A stretch of DNA of 13,411 nucleotides from Eggerthellales bacterium UBA948. Its GTDB lineage: Bacteria; Actinomycetota; Coriobacteriia; Coriobacteriales; UBA8131. Location of the stretch: assembly GCA_002293265.1 (NCBI GenBank), contig DBCW01000046.1:27930-41340 (forward strand). Reading direction: 5' to 3'. The translations under genes were made by a program, and so were the position numbers. Shown piece after piece: positions 7,382 through 13,411 of this stretch. How positions within the stretch are numbered: the stretch's first letter is position 1; each line of letters starts with the position of its first letter. The notes below the pieces were generated by a model, which saw only the letters and a list, made by a program, of their open reading frames with translations, did no database searches and was not told the origin of the DNA.

Positions 7382-7721
7382 TTAAGTTCTCCTCATCTGT
7401 TGTCAGTTGGATAAGTTGGTACCCGTAGTCGGTGAATGCATACCAGTGCGTGTGGTCGAAGGGGCTCTCGTTCAGTTTCTCGGTGCGACAGATTCCTTGC
7501 GTCACGAGTTTTCTAAGCGCACGTTTTGCCGTGTGCGGTGAAAGATACGGTGCATGAAGTGCGAGGGTTTTGTGACCCATGCGCACCCACACCTCACCTT
7601 TGGCTATCTCCACGTCAGCTGCAAGTGTTCCTTCCATCGCCTCTATCAAACACTGGGCTGCAACTGCCGCAGGCATACCGAGCCTGACGGCAAGCCCTTT
7701 ATCTATTAGCTGATACATCAT
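7344..7721 (-). CDS. Winged-helix (DnaD/replication-protein N-terminal-like) protein, 125 aa
   Basis: Predicted DNA-binding protein. Residues about 48-100 read WVRMGHKTLALHAPYLSPHT, AKRALRKLVTQGI, then FDHTHWYAFTDYG. This is the pattern of the N-terminal winged helix of phage and element replication proteins (DnaD-like), but no C-terminal DnaD domain follows, so it may act as a regulator instead. The frame is open further upstream (to 7781), but GAGAGG lies 5 bases before the ATG at 7721 (8 before the next ATG at 7718), so I start there. It is first in a two-gene unit with ardA, overlapping it by 38 bases. A role as regulator of ardA is only a guess. Confidence 0.7.
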   Translation of the reverse strand: MMYQLIDKGLAVRLGMPAAVAAQCLIEAMEGTLAADVEIAKGEVWVRMGHKTLALHAPYLSPHTAKRALRKLVTQGICRTEKLNESPFDHTHWYAFTDYGYQLIQLTTDEENLNDDIQRIYHQPR

Positions 7722-7783
7722 TTTTTCCTCTCTTGTTCGGTTGTGCCTGCGACATGCAGGTATGTAGTGGTGGATTCGCACAT

Positions 7784-7812
7784 TTCACATCAGTGGAAGC
7801 GCGCTATACAAT
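7784..7812 (+). promoter_or_regulatory. Sigma-70-like promoter of the surface protein gene
   Basis: TTCACA (7784-7789) and TACAAT (7807-7812) each match the consensus in five of six bases and are exactly 17 bases apart. Transcription would start near 7819, about 34 bases before the ATG at 7853. Confidence 0.65.
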
Positions 7813-7840
7813 GCGGGCAATGGTTCGTCTATACATGAAA

Positions 7841-7846
7841 GGAGGG
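7841..7846 (+). promoter_or_regulatory. Shine-Dalgarno GGAGGG deciding the start at 7853
   Basis: GGAGGG is 6 bases before ATG 7853. The ATGs upstream in the same open frame (7733, 7811, 7820) have no such site, and two of them lie at or before the predicted transcription start. Confidence 0.8.
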
Positions 7847-7852
7847 TTCATC

Positions 7853-8587
7853 ATGAGAAATGCACTTAGGATTACACGAGGGGTCGTATTCCTTACCGTG
7901 GTCGCATTCATCGCGTTAGTTATCTGGGGAGTGTACACCGCGCTCGATGCTGCACCTCATGCCTCGCTGCCTGCAAGCACACAGGCAGTTGCAGGCGAGG
8001 GTGGTGAAGCGGCTCCGATGGATACGGATAGGTCGAGTAATCCCTTGTCGGATGTCTCCGCTGCAAGTGATGCATCGGCTGCTGAAAGTAACGTTGAGGA
8101 TGTTGTTATTCCCGCGGAAGAGTACATTGCACCACCTGCGAATGGAAGTGGTACCGGCAGTCCTTTAACCGGCACCACTTCCGATGATTCCACCTCTAGC
8201 CGCACCGGCAGCTCTGCCACAAACAACGCTGCTTCATCTGCTGCAAACGGAGCCGGCGCAGGCTCAGGCGCTTCCTCCGGCGCAGCCACTCCCGACACTC
8301 CGCAACAGACCTGGCACCCCGCTTGGGATGAATGGGTGGAAAGCGGATACTGGGAAGACAGAACCGTTCCTGCAACCTGCGGGCAGCGAGAGGTATATGG
8401 GAGCATTTGCAATGAATGCGGGGAAAATATCAGCGGACATGCAAGCCGGCACCTGAAGGAGACCCATCACAGCGGTTACCATGAGGGCGTGGTGGGTTAT
8501 GAGACCTACGAAATCACACCCGCAAGAACCGAGCACGTGTGGATCGATACTTCGCATTGGGTGCATCATGCTGGTTACTGGAGCTGA
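7853..8587 (+). CDS. Membrane-anchored surface protein with Cys/His/Trp-rich outer domain (244 aa)
   Basis: I do not recognise a named family. A short basic N-terminus leads into one membrane segment (about 11-29) with no clear signal-peptidase site, so it is probably an anchor. Residues 33-152 form a stalk rich in Ser, Ala, Gly and Thr. The outer domain (about 154-244) has Cys176, Cys186 and Cys189 in CNECG, then His196, His200, His205, His206 and His210, a layout that could bind zinc. It is framed by two similar Trp-rich segments, WDEWVESGYW (158-167) and WIDTSHWVHHAGYW (230-243). There is no sorting motif. The gene has its own promoter and ends one base before the convergent sortase gene. 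A role at the cell surface is well supported; its partner is unknown. Confidence 0.75.
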   Translation: MRNALRITRGVVFLTVVAFIALVIWGVYTALDAAPHASLPASTQAVAGEGGEAAPMDTDRSSNPLSDVSAASDASAAESNVEDVVIPAEEYIAPPANGSGTGSPLTGTTSDDSTSSRTGSSATNNAASSAANGAGAGSGASSGAATPDTPQQTWHPAWDEWVESGYWEDRTVPATCGQREVYGSICNECGENISGHASRHLKETHHSGYHEGVVGYETYEITPARTEHVWIDTSHWVHHAGYWS

Positions 8588-8588
8588 T

Positions 8589-9341
8589 CTAACCTACATA
8601 GACGAGGGTTCTTGCCGAGCCACCTTTATCACAGGTAACGAGTGCGAATAGCTGCTCTATCTCTTCTTCGGCAGGTTCTGCGCTCTTTGAATCCGCACCC
8701 TCCCAAAGCTTCAGATATAAATCACGTAGTGCTTGTGTCGAGCTGAATACGGTGTGTTTGGTGTAGCCGTAGGGGCTCACACTTTCAGCCGCCCTCACTT
8801 CAAGTTCCAGTACCTTATCGGGGGTCTGGATTATCACCTGTGCATTTTCCGCCAGATACTCAGAGTCGAGATAGTTCGGCAATTCAGTGAACATGGATGA
8901 ATCAATTCCACCCATGTTGTGTGCGAAGACAAGCACATTTCCGCTTTCCATCGTGCAAGTGCTGTCCACATAGGGACAGCCGTAATAGTTGTAGTTTTTA
9001 TACACGTCATGGTCGAGGTAATAGGTCGGATCCTCCGCTCCCGCCTGCACTATGGGGTAGTCTATCGCGGTACCGGGAATGGTGATCCAACCCACGACAT
9101 CGGGATTGATGTTTTGCCAGTATGCCCAGTCAACTACCAAGACCTTACTTCCTGTATCTTCTTTGAGTGCTATAGCAGGGCGGTCGGTGAGCCTGCCCAA
9201 GTTAGGCGCGGGGTTGGCGCGCAATCGCTCCACCTCCTGCGGAATGAGAGTAGCGGCTATCAAAGCCAGTGCGGCAAGTGCCAGCAAGATGCCGACACCT
9301 GCCTTGATGGCGCGGACGCGGGAGTTACTCTCCGTTTTCAT
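8589..9341 (-). CDS. srtB: Class B sortase (250 aa)
   Basis: Membrane-bound cysteine transpeptidase that joins sorting-motif proteins to the cell wall or to each other. There is one N-terminal membrane segment (about 14-33). The catalytic domain starts near GWITIPGTAIDYPIVQ (84-99), has the catalytic His141 in LVFAHNM, Cys237 in FALVTC and Arg244 in the GGSARTLVYVG end. Order and length fit class B. Two extra cysteines (122 and 129, in GCPYVDSTC) could form a disulfide on the outer face. The start overlaps the adhesin stop by 17 bases and has only a weak ribosome site, so it is translationally coupled to the adhesin, which is its obvious substrate. Confidence 0.93.
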   Translation of the reverse strand: MKTESNSRVRAIKAGVGILLALAALALIAATLIPQEVERLRANPAPNLGRLTDRPAIALKEDTGSKVLVVDWAYWQNINPDVVGWITIPGTAIDYPIVQAGAEDPTYYLDHDVYKNYNYYGCPYVDSTCTMESGNVLVFAHNMGGIDSSMFTELPNYLDSEYLAENAQVIIQTPDKVLELEVRAAESVSPYGYTKHTVFSSTQALRDLYLKLWEGADSKSAEPAEEEIEQLFALVTCDKGGSARTLVYVG

Positions 9342-12300
9342 CCGATTTACTTTTCTTTTTGCGGAGTTGTCTCACGGCGAAAAGGATACCGCCGAGAGCC
9401 AGACACGAAAGGACACCGACTACCGCAAAGGGCATTCTTCCATCTCGCCCCGTCTGGTCAAGCGGAGTGTCGGGAATCTTCGTATCCTTCATCTTGACGC
9501 TCTGAACATCTGCGGTGTCTTCGACCGTGAAGACTACTTTTTCAGCAAGTTCATACCCCTCTGGAGCCGTGACCTCATGCAGCGTGTATTCACCTTGGGG
9601 CAAACGCTCGATGAGGTAGGGCTCTGTTGTCGATACCCATTCATACAAAACATTGCCGTCAACATCGATCAATTGGAGCGTGGCACCTGCAAGAGGCTTA
9701 CCTGTCTCGGCATCGACTTTGATGATCTCCAGCTTGGTGAAGTCGTCTTTCATCTCCACAACTTGAATCTCTCCCGTGTCCTCGACGGTAAAGGCCACGT
9801 CTTTTGCAACTACATAACCGTCAGGAGCCATAATCTCGCGTAAGATATAGTCACCTTGTGGTAGGCGCTCGATACAGTGCGTTTCCTCGGTGGTCACCCA
9901 CTCATGGATTGCTTCGTCTGCAACCTTACCGTCTGCATCCACAGGGAATATCTGTAGTGTCGCACCTACTACAGGTTCGCCTGTCACGATATCGGTCTTG
10001 GTTATCTCAACTTTCGTGAAATCATCTCGCACCTCAACTACTTGGATATCACCGGTATCCTGAACGGTAAAGTGCACGTCTTGTGCAACGATATACCCGG
10101 CAGGTGCCATGATCTCGCGCAATACGTATTCACCCTGCGGAAAGCGCTCGATATAGTGCACGTCCTCGGTGGTCACCCACTCATGGATAGGCTCATCAGA
10201 AACACTACCGTCTGCATCCACGGTAAGTATCTGCAAGGTTGCGCCTATGACGGGTTCACCCGTGACGATATCGGTCTTGCTTATCTCGACTTTGGTGAAG
10301 TCGTTTACAAAGACAAGTTCATAGACTGCCTGCCCTTCAATGAGACCGTTTTCATCCACGGTGACTTCAAGCACCTCATCAGAAAGGACATAACCCGGCT
10401 GCGTCGCTGTCTCATACACCTTGTAGTTGCCCTGCTTGAGATAAGGGTAGCTACACCGCCCGTCCTCACCACTCACAAGCTCGGTGATGGTGCCGTCGTT
10501 TGCTTCTACGGCAAAAGTGACACCCGCAAGCGGTAGATCCGTTGCGGCATCGAGCTTGATAAGCGTAAGTGTGGTCGGTGTATCACTCACCTCAACATGC
10601 TCCACGTTCACGGTGGCTGTCTGTCCCTGCCAGCTCAGTTCCACGAGGTAACTCTCAGGATTTAAGGCAAAGCCATCAGGGGTCGCGCTCTCTTTGACCG
10701 TATAGCTCCCGAGATAAAGCTCTTTGGAAAGCACGGCACTAGAGCCGTTGGTGATAAGGGTATCCACCGTGTCTCCTGCGCTATAGCGCAGCGTTCCGTC
10801 AAGCGTAAACTCATCTTCTGTGGCGCTCACGGTGTAGGTGGCTCCTGCCACCAAGTCCCCCGACAGCTCGTCGCGCTTCACTAACTCGATACGCCCTGTA
10901 GCGGGAGCGTCCTTAAAGGTGACGACGAGCGGGTCATTCCAATCGCTATACTCTGTCACTTTGAACGCCACATCGGCGGGATTTAAGAGATAACCGATAC
11001 GTCCGTTGTTGGGAGCCTCCACCTCATGCAGCAGATAGTCTCCGTAGGGCAACATCTCAGGTAAGAGCAACCAACCCTCACTGTTCGAGGTGAAGGTATC
11101 GAAGGTCTGCTTTGCCGGATAGTAGGTGGTCATCGAGATGGGCTTACCGCTTATTTTATCGAGTATCTGCCACGTTGCTGGATACGGCACGGACACACCG
11201 GTCTCGCTATCGAGCTTCTCGATACGAATGGCAGATGCCGTCTTGGTGTTGCCGATGATATAGGTGCGCTCAGCCGTGTTCTCCGTGACATGCACGGTGA
11301 ACGCGTTTGCAGGCGAGTATCCTGCGGGTGCGTCACGCTGGATCACAAGATAGGTGTCATAAGGAAGTGCTCCTGCATCGCTTGTCGTTCTCGGACGCGT
11401 GGTATAGGAGCCGTCTGCCCACTGCATGACGACCTTGCCTGTGGCAATACTTGATGCAACTCCGTCCTTATCGGTCAGAAGTGAAAGCGCGGGCTTGGCT
11501 CCTGCATTCGGGGCGGTACCCGTGTAGTCACGGGAAGCATAGAGGTCGAAGGTCACACCCACCTCGGGTGTCTTTAGTTCCGATGGCAGATCGGGTGTGG
11601 TCACCTCCTCTTCTTGATACTTGACCAGTACGATGTCACCACGCACCTGTTGCTCGCGCACTTTATACTCGTTAAAGATGTAGAGGAACTCACCGTCTGT
11701 GCTGCCGTCACTCATAATATGGAACAGTCGTTTGGTATTGGGTAGCTGTGGTGTAGAGAGCAGGTAACCCTCTGGTGCTTTGGTCTCCTGCACGGTGAAG
11801 GTGCCTATGGGGATGGCAGCATCTCCCGCGCTGTTTTTGTAAAGCGGGTCGCCACCGATGCGGTATTCCTCATCGAATAGCACGTACCCATCCTCGTCAC
11901 TGCCGAGAATCCAAGTACGGGTAGGTGTGTCTTTTTCTGCGTCGGCTACAGTTGCATGTTGTGCATCGTAGTAGTGGACGGTGAACTCGGTACCTTTGAG
12001 CGTTGCCCTGTCACTTCCCGCATAAGCCTCTCCCGTGTCGGCATCTATCTTTTGGAGCAAAACGCCTATGGGGTCGCTCATCGGTTTATTGCTCGCTTTG
12101 ACGAGAACCGTTTTCTTGGTTAGCGTCACATCGACGTAGTGGATGGTGCTGTCAAGCGCGTAGCCTTCAGGAGCCTTCACCTCACGTATCCAATACTCAC
12201 CGAGCGGCAAATTGTCTGCGGTGCCGTAGCCTGAATTGTTGGTGGTGATGGTTCTATAGGCATTCTTTAAGGACTTGGCATCCGCTTCGCTTCGATACAC

Positions 12301-13317
12301 CCCGAACTGAGCGCCGTTCAAACGATAAGACGCATTACCGTTTGTCATATCGGGGTTTGCCGATGACTTGGTAAGCTCGATGCTTCCGTATACGGGTTTG
12401 TCTTCTGCCTGAACGGTGATGAGCTGACCGTCCGAAGTGAGATTCACCGTATAGGTCTTGGGGTTTTTCTCAAAACCTGGAGGAGCTTTGGTCTCTTTGA
12501 CGGTATAGGTGCCGAACTCACCCGCCCAGAGGTTCGAGACGGTATTGCTGTCCCCGTTTGCATCTATTGTGAGTGTTCCGACCGCCGTACCACTTGAGTT
12601 GTAGATGGTGTAGATGGCCCCTGCAAGGGAGTAGCGTTTATTACCGTCAGTGGCAGCCTTGTCACTTGAGACCTTCTTGAGCTTTATCGAACCGAGCGTG
12701 TTGCGCTCCACCCAAAACTCCGCGAGGTTTTGGGCATTTCCTGCATCCCAGAAATAACCTCCGCCCACATAGCTGTTCTTGTATTTCTGGTAGTAGGCTC
12801 TGGCTTCGGCTTTGATGTTGATCTGGTCTTGGGTACTTACCCCCATAGCGACTTTAAGCCCGCCCGGAAAGCCGCCTTCGAGTATTTCCCAGATCATCGT
12901 CTGCACGATGAGGTACCTCTGGTCGGCATTTAACCAACCGATGGAGTAGACATACTCACGGTAGAGGGCAAATTGTGTCACCTTCTCCTGACCGTAGATC
13001 GCAACCGCATCATAGCGTTTGGCATTCACGCCTGAGACGAATCCGTTATCGAACTCAACGCAAAAGGCATCGTTGCCATCAACGAGCAGTCTCCCGATGG
13101 TGGAATAATCGGTGGTGTCCGAGGAGAGAGGATAGGAGCCCGGTACATAACCCGTCGTTCCTGCGTATGCTTGGTTATCGCTGAGCACAAGTGGGAACGT
13201 AAAGCCCATCGCAAGCAGTGCCACAAGCACTACCCGAATGAGCGTAGCGAACCTGCGCTTTGGCTTGCCCTGAGCCTTGTCATCAGGTGGAGCCGTGCTT
13301 TGAATCTGTTCGTCCAT
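9325..13317 (-). CDS. Wall-anchored thioester-domain adhesin with ten CnaB/SpaA-type repeats (1330 aa)
   Basis: Large surface adhesin or pilin-like stalk. A signal peptide (to about residue 52, ending AYA) is preceded by a long basic-polar leader. Residues about 52-205 look like a thioester domain: Cys86 in AFCVEF and Gln139 in YLIVQTMIWEIL are placed as in known domains, where they form an internal thioester that reacts with host proteins. Ten CnaB-like repeats follow (about 208-1277), each starting near an xIxLxK strand and ending in YxxxE-xAPxGY. Predicted isopeptide Lys/Glu pairs are K215/E275, K317/E379, K423/E511, K566/Q660 (Glu lost), K701/E765, K814/E876, K921/E969, K1014/E1068, K1107/E1161 and K1200/E1248. 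The C-terminus has LDQTG (1286-1290), a membrane segment and a basic tail. An AAAGG site lies 7 bases before the ATG. Closest use is covalent adhesion or pilus assembly by the adjacent sortase. Confidence 0.92.
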   Translation of the reverse strand: MDEQIQSTAPPDDKAQGKPKRRFATLIRVVLVALLAMGFTFPLVLSDNQAYAGTTGYVPGSYPLSSDTTDYSTIGRLLVDGNDAFCVEFDNGFVSGVNAKRYDAVAIYGQEKVTQFALYREYVYSIGWLNADQRYLIVQTMIWEILEGGFPGGLKVAMGVSTQDQINIKAEARAYYQKYKNSYVGGGYFWDAGNAQNLAEFWVERNTLGSIKLKKVSSDKAATDGNKRYSLAGAIYTIYNSSGTAVGTLTIDANGDSNTVSNLWAGEFGTYTVKETKAPPGFEKNPKTYTVNLTSDGQLITVQAEDKPVYGSIELTKSSANPDMTNGNASYRLNGAQFGVYRSEADAKSLKNAYRTITTNNSGYGTADNLPLGEYWIREVKAPEGYALDSTIHYVDVTLTKKTVLVKASNKPMSDPIGVLLQKIDADTGEAYAGSDRATLKGTEFTVHYYDAQHATVADAEKDTPTRTWILGSDEDGYVLFDEEYRIGGDPLYKNSAGDAAIPIGTFTVQETKAPEGYLLSTPQLPNTKRLFHIMSDGSTDGEFLYIFNEYKVREQQVRGDIVLVKYQEEEVTTPDLPSELKTPEVGVTFDLYASRDYTGTAPNAGAKPALSLLTDKDGVASSIATGKVVMQWADGSYTTRPRTTSDAGALPYDTYLVIQRDAPAGYSPANAFTVHVTENTAERTYIIGNTKTASAIRIEKLDSETGVSVPYPATWQILDKISGKPISMTTYYPAKQTFDTFTSNSEGWLLLPEMLPYGDYLLHEVEAPNNGRIGYLLNPADVAFKVTEYSDWNDPLVVTFKDAPATGRIELVKRDELSGDLVAGATYTVSATEDEFTLDGTLRYSAGDTVDTLITNGSSAVLSKELYLGSYTVKESATPDGFALNPESYLVELSWQGQTATVNVEHVEVSDTPTTLTLIKLDAATDLPLAGVTFAVEANDGTITELVSGEDGRCSYPYLKQGNYKVYETATQPGYVLSDEVLEVTVDENGLIEGQAVYELVFVNDFTKVEISKTDIVTGEPVIGATLQILTVDADGSVSDEPIHEWVTTEDVHYIERFPQGEYVLREIMAPAGYIVAQDVHFTVQDTGDIQVVEVRDDFTKVEITKTDIVTGEPVVGATLQIFPVDADGKVADEAIHEWVTTEETHCIERLPQGDYILREIMAPDGYVVAKDVAFTVEDTGEIQVVEMKDDFTKLEIIKVDAETGKPLAGATLQLIDVDGNVLYEWVSTTEPYLIERLPQGEYTLHEVTAPEGYELAEKVVFTVEDTADVQSVKMKDTKIPDTPLDQTGRDGRMPFAVVGVLSCLALGGILFAVRQLRKKKSKSDENGE
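9487..10302 (-). repeat. Three tandem copies of a CnaB-repeat unit (279-base period)
   Basis: Units start at 10302, 10023 and 9744. The first two encode 93 residues each and agree at about 72 of 93 positions by my count (for example DFTKVEI, KTDIVTGEPV and GATLQI recur). The third is shorter by roughly eight residues near its middle and more diverged. The match is stronger than between the other repeats, which points to duplication within the gene. Confidence 0.85.
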
Positions 13318-13339
13318 ATCAAACCTTTCTTTCCGAAAA

Positions 13340-13363
13340 TAAAAAAGCGGCTACTTCGCCGCT
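13340..13363 (-). terminator. Rho-independent terminator-like hairpin in the adhesin leader
   Basis: On the minus strand AGCGGC, a 6-base loop and GCCGCT are followed directly by a run of T residues. The T-run ends about 23 bases before the adhesin ATG. A reading frame entering from the right edge ends with TGA at 13388-13390, so it could simply end an upstream gene. But no promoter fits between it and the ATG, so adhesin expression would need readthrough or attenuation. Confidence 0.65.
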
Positions 13364-13411
13364 CGTCTGACCCTGTTTGTCCGTTATTCAGTTGTATTGG
13401 TGGATAACTAC

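Noticed and set aside
7746..7760. CCTGC/GCAGG hairpin upstream of the winged-helix gene as an operator
   Set aside because: Only a 5-base stem with no second copy; too weak to claim.
9079..9843. 254-residue rightward open frame across the sortase/adhesin junction
   Set aside because: Shadow of two clear genes on the other strand, with no ribosome site or recognisable motif.
9487..10302. Regular repeats as a CRISPR array
   Set aside because: The period is 279 bases, the units are coding in one frame, and there are no short spacers.
10042..10536. Long rightward open frame inside the adhesin gene
   Set aside because: It lies wholly within the repeat region of a strongly supported leftward gene and follows the repeat structure; nothing in it looks like a protein family.

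Overview
The window looks like the left or central part of an integrative and conjugative element, or a related mobilisable element, from a Gram-positive gut-type bacterium. The G+C content is close to half. The transfer genes are of the Tn1549/CD1115 style: a VirD4 coupling protein, PcfB/DUF3801, a MOBP-like relaxase and MobC. The surface cargo has CnaB/SpaA repeats and a class B sortase. This mix is common in Actinobacteria of the class Coriobacteriia and in Clostridia. I lean towards Coriobacteriia, but that is an inference from style and not a proven assignment. There are no rRNA, tRNA or CRISPR features and no integrase in view, so the element ends lie outside the window.

Layout. Almost everything is read leftward (minus strand). 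From 4779 down to the left edge runs a tightly coupled transfer operon: mobC, relaxase, pcfB, an ArdC/LtrC-like protein, a 65-residue protein and virD4 (cut by the edge). Its genes overlap or lie only a few bases apart. Upstream of mobC, 4780-4974 is a cluster of perfect hairpins that is the best origin-of-transfer candidate. Next comes a leftward DUF3991/TOPRIM protein (4975-5970). A rightward RelB/DinJ-YoeB toxin-antitoxin pair (6145-6703) with an operator-like palindrome follows. A leftward two-gene unit, a winged-helix protein plus the ArdA antirestriction DNA mimic, occupies 6713-7721.

The right half is a surface module. A rightward gene with a recognisable promoter (7784-7812) encodes a membrane-anchored protein with a Ser/Ala/Gly-rich stalk and a Cys/His/Trp-rich outer domain. 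It is tail to tail with a leftward pair: a 1330-residue wall-anchored adhesin, then its overlapping class B sortase gene. The adhesin has a signal peptide, a thioester domain (Cys86/Gln139), ten CnaB-like repeats and a non-canonical LDQTG sorting motif. A terminator-like hairpin lies just 23 bases before the adhesin start codon, which suggests readthrough or attenuation control.

How it fits together. Relaxase, MobC and the hairpin region would process DNA. VirD4 and PcfB would couple it to a type IV secretion channel encoded off-window. TOPRIM, ArdC-like and ArdA proteins would protect or establish the incoming strand, and the toxin-antitoxin pair would stabilise the element. The sortase-anchored thioester adhesin could bind host tissue or hold mating cells together. 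The last point, and the idea that the surface proteins act as one system, are inference.
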